DNA of 64,000 nt, from contig NZ_CAMZOF010000005.1 in assembly GCF_947331435.1 (NCBI RefSeq), positions 434,001-498,000 of the forward strand, given 5' to 3'. Below the pieces are notes generated by a model that ran no database searches, had not been told where the DNA came from, and was given only the letters and a program-made list of their open reading frames with translations. Position 1 is the first letter of the stretch. The number at the start of each line of letters is the position of its first letter. The translations under genes and the position numbers were made by a program. Shown in pieces: positions 24,938-33,621 of this stretch. Source of the stretch: Pelagibius sp. Alg239-R121. Its GTDB lineage: Bacteria > Pseudomonadota > Alphaproteobacteria > Kiloniellales > Kiloniellaceae.

Positions 24938-27901
24938 TCAGAGCCTCACCAACATGCTGGCGTCGAACCATACGTCGACCCTCCGCCATTTCGGATCCTC
25001 GGTGTTGTCCGGAATATTCAGAAGGGCGTCGTACTCTCCTCTGTGCCCCACGAAGGTGTTGGCTTCCGCGACCCCAAAGGCAGGACCCAGCAGCGCTCGC
25101 ATGGCATCGTAGGTATATGCGGCGCGCTCTGCCGAGAGAGGCAGATTGACATTGTCCCCCGCCGTCGTCGAGGCATGCCCAGTCAGGTGTAAATCAGTCA
25201 TCGGCGATTCAAGGGCCGCTCGGTGCTCGGCACAGGCTCGGGCCAACGTGAACCAGCCCTCCGGCGTGAGCGTTGTCACACCCACATTAAAAAAGGGCAG
25301 CTCGTCATCCAGTAAGTGATCGACAGCGACCGACCGCCCCAGATAGTCAGCAATCTCCTCTTCGGTAATCGGTGTGGGATTTGCCTGACTCCGGAGAGTC
25401 ATGGCCCCGGCAACGACAGACGCGCCGGCTCCGGCGTGAAATCCCGACATACGGGTCATCCCGGACGCGTTGCCTGACATTGGCAACACAAAGACACGGT
25501 TGCCATAAAATGTGACCGAGCCCACGCTAAGAGAGATACCTCCTCCTACTACAAGGTCGGCACCACCGGACGTGAAATCGAGCTTGCCTTCAAAATTGTA
25601 CTCTGACCAGTCGATCGACCAGACGATCTCCCCGTCGGAAGCCATCTGGAACACAACGCCCATGCCGGGGCCCTTGCCGACGAAGCCCGCGCTTGGTGTG
25701 TAAAGTTCCGACCAGATTTTCGTTTTCGAAACACGGTCTACCTTGGTAATTTCAATAGTGCCTCCAAAACCACCGAACGCCGCCGGCAACGCCGGAATGT
25801 CGAAAGCAGCGCCAGAAAATTCCGCCACCCATCTGTAGGTCCAGGGCCTTGTCCCACCTACTGCCTGCATGGTCTGGGTGAGATCCAGAGCCTTTTCGAT
25901 CCCCGCGGCGACGGGGTCTTGGTCAAGCAACATTTCATTCAACCAGGCAAAAGCGGTTCGGGAGTCCGGACCGTTGGCGAGAGTGCGTCCGGCTAGATAG
26001 TGTTGGGCGAACGCGCGAAGGACCAACACTTGTCCGTTTTCGTTGATGATCGTGCCATCCGCGGCGAGCTCCATGTAGCGGGCCGCGCCGCTCCGCAGGG
26101 CCTGGTCCGCCGCACGGGCCTCTCTTTCCTTGTTGGCCGAATCCGACAGGTGAATGTATTCGTCAACGTGATGGATGACCGTGTCCAGCATCTGCGCCCA
26201 GGCTACGATCTCTGCCGAGTGCAGCGAGCGTCTTTGAGTTGCTTCGATTCCTGCCTGTGTTTGATTAGAAAGGCTGAGGATGGCCTCCCGACTGAGATGG
26301 GATTTTTGAGAGATCCGCACGAACCGGACGGGCGCTCCGACATGTGGGTCGTCTGACGGGAAGGTGTAGTTGATATCCATGCCGACTTCGAAGATCGTGT
26401 CGTCGCCCGGCTGCACATTTGGCTCGTAGATTTCCTCGAGAATCAGTCTCCCTGTGACCGGCGGATCCACCGTGCCCACGGGGGTGCGTGCAAAGAGGTA
26501 TTCGTGGCGAACCGCATCGTACGCCGTGTCGCCAATCTGCACCGTGACAAGGGCACTCGGGCGTGATTCCGCTGTCGCACCCAGAATATGATCCGTGACA
26601 ACGGTGTAGCCTGTCCCTGGGTCGGTCGTTCGGGTTTGCCAGTATCCCGAGAGCACAGGTCCGGCTTGGTTGATCTGTAGCAGCTGGATGTCCGCGTCCT
26701 GTTCCGATCCCAGTCCCGGAAGAGTCCGCCCAGCGTCCGACATCCTGGATTCGTACCAACCGGTCGCGTCGAATTCGACAACGTTGGCCGATGCCGGATC
26801 AAAGCCACTCGTGAGGGAGGTAACCGATCCGAGGATGTCTACGGCGCCCAGGTTATGCGCCCGCATGAGGCAGTTGATGTAGGAGTCGATGCTCAGCTTG
26901 TGCTTGAGCGCGAAGGGCCCTGTTCCGTAGAGCTCGTTCCAACGCGCCTCGACGGCGGTTTCGAACTCGCGACTGAAGGGTTTTTTGGAGCGAGATTTAG
27001 GGACAAGGTCCCCCAAATTGTGTTCGTCGCGCAGCTCCTTATGGAGAAAGTCTGCCAGACCCGCCGCGTCCGGAAAGACGAGCGTCCATAAGTCCTCACC
27101 CACCGAATCCATTGTCTTCACGTCACGTGTCGAGGTCCAGCGTTGGCCGGGAAAGGTCCATTGGGAATGGATGTAAGCGCCGAGTAGCCCGTGTGGATGT
27201 GCTGGGTCCGGGTTTTCCATCCATGCCGCCGCGCCGTCGAGAATATCATATTCGATCAAGCCGAGGACGTAGGTGACAGAGCGCTCCATCGCTGCAAGGA
27301 AAGCGCTTAGGAAACCCTCCACCGACGAAGAGGGTGCTGCGCGCTTGAGCGAGAGTTGAAGATGCTTGAGTTCAGTGCCGTCGACCAGCGTGTCGAGTGC
27401 ATGGTCCCAGAACGCATCCGTATTGGTCGGAGGCGTCCCATCCTCAGCTGGAATCTGCTCGAAGTCGAATTGACTTGCCGTTGTTGGCAGCGGTAAAGCG
27501 TAGCTCGGATCCCGGTCCATGAACATCCGTCGAGGTCGAACCGCGATGGCGACGATAGCTTCCGCACCGTCGCGAACAGCGATGGGCTGCGTTTGCGACC
27601 ACCCGCGAGGTTCGACGACAAGTTCCATCGTGCTCAGGTCGGAGAGAAAAAGCCACCCCGTCGCGTCCTCTGGAAGTATGTAACCACCGGGCTTAGCGGC
27701 GAACGAGATGCCATCGACCTCGTATCCAGCCATGTTCAGTCCAAGGATCAAGGGATCGAGCACTGACAGAAACTGGTACAGTCCCACTGGATTTTGGATA
27801 ACACCGCCCATCCACGGCTGAGAGGGGCTCGCGATCCAGGGTTTCGCCGCGAAGCCAAGATCCCAAAGGATAGTGGGTACGAGAAAGGCGGTCCCGTTCA
27901 T
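24938..27901 (-). CDS. Large protein with C-terminal OmpA-like domain, first gene of giant-protein cluster
   Basis: 987 aa. The first about 870 residues are of unknown type: N-terminus AFLVPTILWDLGFAAKPW, a conserved-looking segment GYWQTRTTDPGTGYTVVTDH, and a helical region LSLSNQTQAGIEATQRRSLH. The last about 110 residues form an OmpA/MotB-type peptidoglycan-binding fold: strand FNVGVTTLTPEG, TGHASTTAGDNVNLPLSAER with the N-x-x-LS-x-x-RA motif, and the closing WRRVDVWFDA. OmpA domains normally act in the periplasm, but no Sec or Tat signal is present at the start. The ATG at 27901 has GAGG 7 bases upstream and overlaps the stop of a decayed upstream gene as ATGA. As first gene it may define where the complex anchors. 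Confidence 0.87.
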   Translation of the reverse strand: MNGTAFLVPTILWDLGFAAKPWIASPSQPWMGGVIQNPVGLYQFLSVLDPLILGLNMAGYEVDGISFAAKPGGYILPEDATGWLFLSDLSTMELVVEPRGWSQTQPIAVRDGAEAIVAIAVRPRRMFMDRDPSYALPLPTTASQFDFEQIPAEDGTPPTNTDAFWDHALDTLVDGTELKHLQLSLKRAAPSSSVEGFLSAFLAAMERSVTYVLGLIEYDILDGAAAWMENPDPAHPHGLLGAYIHSQWTFPGQRWTSTRDVKTMDSVGEDLWTLVFPDAAGLADFLHKELRDEHNLGDLVPKSRSKKPFSREFETAVEARWNELYGTGPFALKHKLSIDSYINCLMRAHNLGAVDILGSVTSLTSGFDPASANVVEFDATGWYESRMSDAGRTLPGLGSEQDADIQLLQINQAGPVLSGYWQTRTTDPGTGYTVVTDHILGATAESRPSALVTVQIGDTAYDAVRHEYLFARTPVGTVDPPVTGRLILEEIYEPNVQPGDDTIFEVGMDINYTFPSDDPHVGAPVRFVRISQKSHLSREAILSLSNQTQAGIEATQRRSLHSAEIVAWAQMLDTVIHHVDEYIHLSDSANKEREARAADQALRSGAARYMELAADGTIINENGQVLVLRAFAQHYLAGRTLANGPDSRTAFAWLNEMLLDQDPVAAGIEKALDLTQTMQAVGGTRPWTYRWVAEFSGAAFDIPALPAAFGGFGGTIEITKVDRVSKTKIWSELYTPSAGFVGKGPGMGVVFQMASDGEIVWSIDWSEYNFEGKLDFTSGGADLVVGGGISLSVGSVTFYGNRVFVLPMSGNASGMTRMSGFHAGAGASVVAGAMTLRSQANPTPITEEEIADYLGRSVAVDHLLDDELPFFNVGVTTLTPEGWFTLARACAEHRAALESPMTDLHLTGHASTTAGDNVNLPLSAERAAYTYDAMRALLGPAFGVAEANTFVGHRGEYDALLNIPDNTEDPKWRRVDVWFDASMLVRL

Positions 27902-28431
27902 ATCGAAACCTCGAGCATGTACACTTGGTTGTTAGAACCATTGTGCAACTCTGTGCTCAAGGGGCCTGTGTGAGGGATGATGGCCCAGGATCTCTTTGCC
28001 TGCATTGCGAGCTCTGCGTGGCGCCGATCAGAAACGGATCGTTAGATCGTGTCGATAAACCCAAGCAATGATCCCATTGTCAGGTCTGATTTGACTGACA
28101 TCCCCCAGGTGCCGCTATAACTCGCGTACCTATGATAGCCGAAATGATCCCATCTTGGAACTATGAGCGGCATTTCTGCCGATAGGGCAGGGATGAAGCC
28201 ATTCTGAGCCGCCCTGACCATCCCATCTGGCCCACTCTCATCCAATGCGGACAACGATCGTCTTCCACTCATTTGGAAAGAGAGGCCGTGGCCGTGCGTC
28301 GCGCCGAGCACGAAGGGACGGTTTCGGGTTTGAACTTCGCCAAGAGCCCTGAACCAGGAAGTTTGTAGTTCGGCAAAATACGCGGTCGACCGCGTCGCCG
28401 TTCCATCAAGGTCATCAAGGAATAGGAGTCC
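27898..28431 (-). pseudogene. Decayed gene at the head of the giant-protein operon
   Basis: Minus-strand frame open from just after a TGA at 28434-28432 to a TAA at 28044-28042, then continuing in the same frame for 47 codons to a TGA at 27900-27898. The first part reads FLDDLDGTATRSTAYFAELQ, LGATHGHGLSFQMSGRRS and RWDHFGYHRYASYSGTWGM; the second part reads AMQAKRSWAIIPHTGPLS and ends NNQVYMLEVSI. Both look like real protein, so one gene has been interrupted by an in-frame stop and has lost its 5' end next to the ligase gene. Its original stop overlaps the ATG of the 987-aa gene by 4 bp, so it was once an operon member. Loose similarity to Rv2525c-like glycoside-hydrolase-like (DUF1906) proteins is possible but weak. 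Confidence 0.65.
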
Positions 28432-28465
28432 TCAATCTAGGGTTACGTGCTCTTCGTCGAGTTCG

Positions 28466-29533
28466 TTAGCTACCGCGATCCGACGTCAGCGCCGATTCCC
28501 GATGAAACCTGGTGATTGCATGCTCGACCAGATGCACGACCAGTTCGTCAGGTGGAATCCCGGTTGCTTCCCACAGTTTGGGATACATGCTGATAGCGGT
28601 GAAGCCGGGGATGGTATTCAGTTCATTGACCAACAGTTCGCCGTCTGCCTTCAGGAAAAAATCGACTCTGACCATGCCTTCACAACCCAAGGCTTGGCTG
28701 GCAGCAAGCGACAATTCCTGAACTTTCTGCGTGATTTCTGCCGGCAGCTTGGCGGGGAAAACGAGCTTGGCGCCTTTGTCGTCCAGGTATTTGGCATCAT
28801 AGCTATAAAATCCGTCATTGCTTGTGGGCACTATCTCGCCCGGCAACGACGCTTTCAGTCCACCTGCGGAGAGGACTGCGCACTCGATCTCCTGGCCTTC
28901 GGCAAAGCTTTCTACAACGATCTTCGTGTCGTATTGAAAGGCGTAGTTGAGAGCCGCTTGATATTCGGTTTCATCATGTGCCTTGGACACGCCCACTGAC
29001 GATCCCATGTTGGCCGGCTTGATGAACAAAGGGGATCCGAGTTCGCGTACCGCAGTCGAAAAATTCGCGGCGCCATCCCGATCGAACGACAAGGATTTTA
29101 CCGTAGGAATCCCCGCAGAATTTAGCAGGTGCTTTGAAAACTCCTTATCCATGCAGACGGCGGACGCGAGTACGCCCGGACCGACAAAGGCGACGTTTGC
29201 CAGCTTTAACAATCCCTGCAATGATCCGTCTTCACCGAGTGGACCATGCAGGACCGGGAAAACAACATCTGCCTGAATTGTTCTAGGATCATCGCCTAGA
29301 ACGATAATCTCACCACCGCCTCCAGGTAATATCACCACCTTAGGCCAAGCCGGTTCAGGCGCTCTCACATCCGGCGCAAGACGCCAGGTCCCTTGTTTGT
29401 CTATTCCGACCAATACGACTTTGTAGCCCGCTTTTTTGAGCGCCTTACCGACATTTTCCGCCGACTGGATGGACACCTCGTGCTCGGCGGACTGCCCGCC
29501 AAAAAGCATGACTACTGTGCAACGACTTGCCAT
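28466..29533 (-). CDS. ddl: D-alanine--D-alanine ligase
   Basis: 355-aa ATP-grasp enzyme that joins two D-alanines in the cytoplasm for peptidoglycan precursor synthesis. It begins VVMLFGGQSAEHEVSIQSA, the family N-terminal signature. It has LHGPLGEDGSLQGLL, the ATP-grasp segment SPLFIKPANMGSSVGVSKAH, and the Mg/substrate site MVRVDFFL followed by LVNELNTIPGFTAISMYPKL. Length fits DdlA/DdlB. It stands alone, not in an mra/mur cluster, so it may be a second copy or an accessory ligase. Downstream the decayed gene starts 35 bp after its stop. The specificity loop cannot be assigned with confidence, so a D-Ala-D-Lac type is not excluded. Confidence 0.95.
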   Translation of the reverse strand: MASRCTVVMLFGGQSAEHEVSIQSAENVGKALKKAGYKVVLVGIDKQGTWRLAPDVRAPEPAWPKVVILPGGGGEIIVLGDDPRTIQADVVFPVLHGPLGEDGSLQGLLKLANVAFVGPGVLASAVCMDKEFSKHLLNSAGIPTVKSLSFDRDGAANFSTAVRELGSPLFIKPANMGSSVGVSKAHDETEYQAALNYAFQYDTKIVVESFAEGQEIECAVLSAGGLKASLPGEIVPTSNDGFYSYDAKYLDDKGAKLVFPAKLPAEITQKVQELSLAASQALGCEGMVRVDFFLKADGELLVNELNTIPGFTAISMYPKLWEATGIPPDELVVHLVEHAITRFHRESALTSDRGS

Positions 29534-30066
29534 TGACTAACCTCTTTGAGAGAGCGTCGCTCAATTCGACCGAATGGCGACGCATGCACCCAGCCTATCG
29601 CAACAGAGATAGACTGTAACGGCACAAATCCGGCTGGCCGTCTCTGTCCGCGACGAACGCGCGCATTCCTGCCGAAGGCAGCGCTTCCCGCGCGCCACGA
29701 TGAATAGACGTTCTCTCACCTTGCCTCGTTTCAGTGGATAGTTTCAATGGTTTTGCTGGCCGACTTTCGAAGTCAGTCGGGCTGATTTTTGCCAAAGTAC
29801 CCATGGCGATGTTTTCGATTATCGAACACCTCAATGTACTCGAACACATCGGCACGTGCTTCATCTCTCGTTCAATACCGGACGTGGTTCACACACTCTC
29901 GCTTAGAGACTTTTGCTCGAGCGTAAGTGCCTAAGTCAGTAACGAGCGCGATGGAGGCTCTATGCCGGCCTTCGATAGCGTGGGAGCAGCTGAGAATGGA
30001 TGCTGATCAAGGTTGTCGAAAATGGCAGTGCGGGCGGGGCGAATTTCAAACCGGGGCAGCAGGCAT
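29534..30066. other. Intergenic region without recognisable gene
   Basis: 533 bp between the ligase start and the stop of the GntR regulator. Open frames up to 89 codons on both strands (for example 29595-29864 minus and 29734-29934 plus) have no ribosome-binding site and no family resemblance. The ligase promoter should lie in 29534-29620. No hairpin with a T-run stands out. Confidence 0.45.
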
Positions 30067-30831
30067 CTATTCCGAAATAAACCGGTTTTGCATATCGACT
30101 TCCTGCTGGCGCATCAGCGCCCAGGCGATTTCCATGTGGTCGCTCATGATCGAGCGCGCCAGGTTCGAATCTCCATCGCGCAGCGCCTTGACAAGTGCGC
30201 GCTGATGATCGCGTCCCTGCTTCCAGAGTTCGATGTTGGGCGGCGAGTAAAGACGGCGATAGACGGTCAGATCCGAAAGCAGGTTGACCATGAAGTCGAT
30301 GATGAAGCCCAGAAGCGGGTTCTGCGCCTGTTCGGCCATGATGGCGTGAAATCTGAGTGAGGCGATGTGCTGCGCGCGTTCTTCTTCCAGATCACCGGCC
30401 GGCTTGGAATAAGTGGCGATGTTGTTCTCGAGCTGCTGCAGGATGTCATCGGAGAGTTTGCCGGCCAGGGATGCGGCCAGTTCCGGCTCCAACGTCAGGC
30501 GCAACTGGTAGATATCGCCGATGGTCAGGTCCTTGAAATAGAAATAGTTGCCCAGGAGCGCCTTGGCGCGTTGTCGGCTGACTTCATGTACGAAGCCGCC
30601 GCCGCCCGGGCCGGTGCGGGTCTTGATCAGGCCCTGCGCCTCCAGAATGCGCATCGCCTCGCGGATCGTGCCCTTGGCCATGCCGAAGCGCACGATCAGT
30701 TCGGCTTCACCAGGCAACCTGTCCCCGGCCTGCAGGCCCTGCTCGACAACCCAGTCTTTGATCGCTTCGGCGACCTGAACCGGCCTGCTGAGTTTGGGTT
30801 CATCCTTCGATCGGGTGGTGACAGGCGGCAA
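30067..30831 (-). CDS. FadR/GntR-family transcriptional regulator
   Basis: 254 aa. An N-terminal winged helix covers about residues 15-85 (AGDRLPGEAELIVRFGMAKG, TIREAMRILEAQGLIKTRTG). An all-helical FCD ligand-binding domain follows (TIGDIYQLRLTLEPELAASL, with IASLRFHAIMAEQAQNPLL and DHQRALVKALRDGD carrying metal-type Asp/His positions). The start is TTG at 30831, inside the end of the ATPase gene, so expression depends on the transport operon, of which it is the last gene. Its likely operator is the pair of identical palindromes at 36323-36338 and 36350-36365 upstream of that operon. The ligand is probably the transported compound or a breakdown product. Confidence 0.9.
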   Translation of the reverse strand: MPPVTTRSKDEPKLSRPVQVAEAIKDWVVEQGLQAGDRLPGEAELIVRFGMAKGTIREAMRILEAQGLIKTRTGPGGGGFVHEVSRQRAKALLGNYFYFKDLTIGDIYQLRLTLEPELAASLAGKLSDDILQQLENNIATYSKPAGDLEEERAQHIASLRFHAIMAEQAQNPLLGFIIDFMVNLLSDLTVYRRLYSPPNIELWKQGRDHQRALVKALRDGDSNLARSIMSDHMEIAWALMRQQEVDMQNRFISE

Positions 30832-31756
30832 GCTGGTTTTCTCCCATTTCTTTCAACACCGGCACTTGCGCGCGGCAGAGATCTGTTGCGCGCGGGCAGC
30901 GGCCGGCAAAGGCACATCCCGGCGGCGGATTGAGCGGATCGGGAAGCTCGGTTTCTTTCTGCTCGGGCGCTGTCAGAGGCCGGCCAACGACCGGCGCACT
31001 TTCCGCCAGCAGTTTTGTATAGGGGTGGCGAGGCTTTGCAAAGATGCTTGCGGCCTTGCCGATCTCCACGACGGCACCGAAATAGAGAACGATGATCCGG
31101 TCGCTGACCGCCTCGACCACGGCAAGATCATGGGTGATGAAGAGGTAGGTCAGCCCGAATGCCGCCTTGAGGTCGGCCAACAGGTTCAGCACCTGCGCCT
31201 GTACCGACACATCCAGCGCCGAGACCGGCTCATCGAGAACGATGATCCTGGGGTTGGCGGCCAGGGCGCGGGCGATCCCGATCCGCTGCGCCTGCCCGCC
31301 CGAGAACTCGTGGGGGTAGCGGTCAAGGAACTCTTCGCGCAGGTTGACCGAGGCGAAGATTTCGGAAATCCGCTTGTTACGTTCCGCTTTCGGCATCCTG
31401 TGCAGCCGTTCGAGCGGGGCTTCCATCACCTGCCGGATGGTCTTGCGCGGGTTCAGGCTGCTTTGCGGGTCCTGAAAGACGTACTGGATCAGCTTACCGA
31501 ACTCCGCCGGGTCGGCATTGTCGAGCGCGCGCCCTTCGATTTCGATCGTGCCTTCCGTGGGCTCTAAAAGTCCCACCAGCATCCGCGCCAGCGTGGACTT
31601 GCCGCAACCGGATTCTCCCACGACGCCAAGGGTCTCGCCGGCCTCGACGGAAAAGCTCATCGGCCGCACCGCGCGCACGCCAGGCGGGGCCGGACCAAAC
31701 AGCGGCTTTTTCAGCGGAAAGGTCTTGGCGAGGTTGTCGACCTTGAGCGCGGGCAT
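30800..31756 (-). CDS. Oligopeptide-type ABC transporter ATPase (DppF/OppF-like)
   Basis: 318 aa. Walker A GESGCGKST, Q-loop FQDPQSSLNPR, signature FSGGQAQRIGIARALAANP, Walker B IIVLDEPVSALD, H-loop FITHDLAV. The C-terminal oligopeptide/dipeptide extension has cysteines in GCAFAGRCPRATDLC, which bind a [4Fe-4S] cluster in several family members. The ATG at 31756 shares one base with the stop of the fused permease-ATPase gene; an upstream in-frame ATG at 31783 is less likely. It pairs with the ATPase half of that fusion to power import. It overlaps the GntR gene by 32 bp. Confidence 0.93.
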   Translation of the reverse strand: MPALKVDNLAKTFPLKKPLFGPAPPGVRAVRPMSFSVEAGETLGVVGESGCGKSTLARMLVGLLEPTEGTIEIEGRALDNADPAEFGKLIQYVFQDPQSSLNPRKTIRQVMEAPLERLHRMPKAERNKRISEIFASVNLREEFLDRYPHEFSGGQAQRIGIARALAANPRIIVLDEPVSALDVSVQAQVLNLLADLKAAFGLTYLFITHDLAVVEAVSDRIIVLYFGAVVEIGKAASIFAKPRHPYTKLLAESAPVVGRPLTAPEQKETELPDPLNPPPGCAFAGRCPRATDLCRAQVPVLKEMGENQLAACHHPIEG

Positions 31757-33621
31757 CAGACGGTCACTTCCGGATAGAGGCACCGCACCGCGCGGGGGGC
31801 TGTGCCGGCAAGCGCGATTTCTCCGGTCCGGCAGGTCGCCTGCGCCTTATCGCAACGCGGAGCGAAGGCGCAGCCCGGCGGCAGATCGTCCACCAGCGGC
31901 GGCAGACCGGGGATAGCCGCCAGTTCCCGCCGTCCACCGCCCAGTTCGGGCACACAGGCGATCAGGCGCCTGGTGTAGGGGTGCGCGGGCGCATCCAGCA
32001 CGGCTTGCGTTTGCCCTTCTTCAACGATGCGGCCCGCATACATCACGGCCACCCGGTCGCAAAGTTGCGCCACCACACCAAAGTCGTGGGTGATGAAGAT
32101 GATCGCCAGTCCGCGATCACGCCGCAGATCGTCAAGCAGCGAAAGAATCTGTGCCTGCACCGTCACATCCAGTGCCGTCGTCGGTTCGTCGGCGATGATC
32201 ACGTCCGGTTCATTGGCCAGGGCCATGGCGATACCGACGCGTTGGCGCATGCCGCCGGAAAGTTCGTGCGGGTAGTTGTCGGCGCGCGCCGCCGCGTTGG
32301 GAATGCGCACATCGCTCAGCAGCTGGATCGCGTGGGCGCGCGCCTCCGTGTTGCTCGTCTTGTGATGTGACTGAATGGCCTCGGCCAGCTGCTGGCCGAC
32401 CGTGTAGAGCGGGTGCAGTGTCGAGAGCGGGTCCTGAAAAATATAGGCCACCCGGTCGCCGCGCTTGCGGCGCAGGGTTTCATAGGGCGCTCCGATCAGG
32501 TCTTCCCCTTGGAACCGCACCGCACCGCCGGTGATCACGCCGGGAGGGGATGCGACCAGTCCCATGACCGACAGCGCGGTGACCGATTTGCCGGAACCGC
32601 TCTCGCCGATGACTCCGAGGCATTCGCCAGGCTTGACGGCAAGACTGACACCCCCCACCGCACGATAGATGCGGCTGCCGACGTGGAATTCCGTGTGTAA
32701 ATCCTGAATGGCCAGCAGGTCATCTGTGCGGGCCGGGATATCGCCTGTGCGCTCAACCAGCGTCGTTGCACGAGGCCGGGAGAGCGCCCCCGAACGCAGG
32801 CGGGGGTCGAGCGCGTCGCGCACGCCGTCGCCCAGAAGGTTGATGGACATCACGATCAAAAAAATCATGATCCCGGGCACGATCGATGTATGAGGGTGCG
32901 AGATCAGTGCCGAGCGTGCTTCGCCCAGCATCGAGCCCAGATCGGCCTGCGGCGGCTGGCTCCCCAGGCCAAGGAAGCTGAGCCCCGCGGTTTCGAGGAT
33001 CATCCAGCCCACGGTGGTGGACATGGCGATGATGATCACCGGCAGGACATTGGGCAAAAGTTCCGTGAGGATGATCCGCATGTGCCCCTTGCCGGCCAGC
33101 CGGGCGGCATCGATGAATTCGCGTCCTGCAAGTCCGACGGTCACACCACGGATATTACGGGCGAAAAAGGGGACGTTGACGGCGGCCACGGCGATCAGCG
33201 CGTTCATCAGGCCGGGGCCCAGCGCGGCGACGATGGCCAGCGCCAGAAGGATATAGGGAAACGCCATCAGCATGTCGACGCCGCGCATGATGATGTTGTC
33301 GGTGCGCCCGCCGAAGTATCCGGCGGTGATGCCGATGGCCGAACCGATGGCGGCGGCGATCAGCGCCGCGGCGATGCCAACTGCGAGGCTGAGCCTTGTG
33401 CCCCAGAGAAGACGTGACAGCAGATCGCGCCCCAGGTGGTCGGTGCCCAGCAGATGCCCATCGGCAAAAGGCCGTTTGAAGCGGTCGGCGGTGGCGGTCA
33501 CGTCCGGATCCTGCAGAGGAAGAAGCGGTGCGATCAGGATCAACGCCAGTATGATCATCAGGACAAGCGCGCCCATCGCCGCCAGCCGGTTCCGGAATAG
33601 GAGTTTCAGAAAGCCGCTCAC
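31756..33621 (-). CDS. Fused ABC permease-ATPase (DppC-DppD fusion)
   Basis: 621 aa joining two proteins that are usually separate. Residues 1-275 are a DppC permease: N-terminal helix, [19 protein letters not shown] signature, about six membrane helices and the EAA-like loop [21 protein letters not shown] short linker (about 276-300, [20 protein letters not shown]) leads to a complete DppD ATPase: Walker A GESGSGKS (339-346), [12 protein letters not shown], signature [15 protein letters not shown], Walker [13 protein letters not shown] and the [15 protein letters not shown] cysteine tail. The whole frame is open with no sign of a sequencing join. The ATG overlaps the DppB stop by 4 bp. Such fusions are known in some alphaproteobacteria but are a minority. 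Confidence 0.93.
   Translation of the reverse strand: MSGFLKLLFRNRLAAMGALVLMIILALILIAPLLPLQDPDVTATADRFKRPFADGHLLGTDHLGRDLLSRLLWGTRLSLAVGIAAALIAAAIGSAIGITAGYFGGRTDNIIMRGVDMLMAFPYILLALAIVAALGPGLMNALIAVAAVNVPFFARNIRGVTVGLAGREFIDAARLAGKGHMRIILTELLPNVLPVIIIAMSTTVGWMILETAGLSFLGLGSQPPQADLGSMLGEARSALISHPHTSIVPGIMIFLIVMSINLLGDGVRDALDPRLRSGALSRPRATTLVERTGDIPARTDDLLAIQDLHTEFHVGSRIYRAVGGVSLAVKPGECLGVIGESGSGKSVTALSVMGLVASPPGVITGGAVRFQGEDLIGAPYETLRRKRGDRVAYIFQDPLSTLHPLYTVGQQLAEAIQSHHKTSNTEARAHAIQLLSDVRIPNAAARADNYPHELSGGMRQRVGIAMALANEPDVIIADEPTTALDVTVQAQILSLLDDLRRDRGLAIIFITHDFGVVAQLCDRVAVMYAGRIVEEGQTQAVLDAPAHPYTRRLIACVPELGGGRRELAAIPGLPPLVDDLPPGCAFAPRCDKAQATCRTGEIALAGTAPRAVRCLYPEVTV

Noticed and set aside
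12802-27901. Contractile injection system or phage tail
   Set aside because: No sheath, tube, spike, baseplate, AAA+ or LysM-type gene is recognisable; only size and tight packing resemble such clusters.
29595-29934. Small open frames on both strands that might be transposase remnants
   Set aside because: No convincing transposase motif or terminal repeat could be confirmed by eye.
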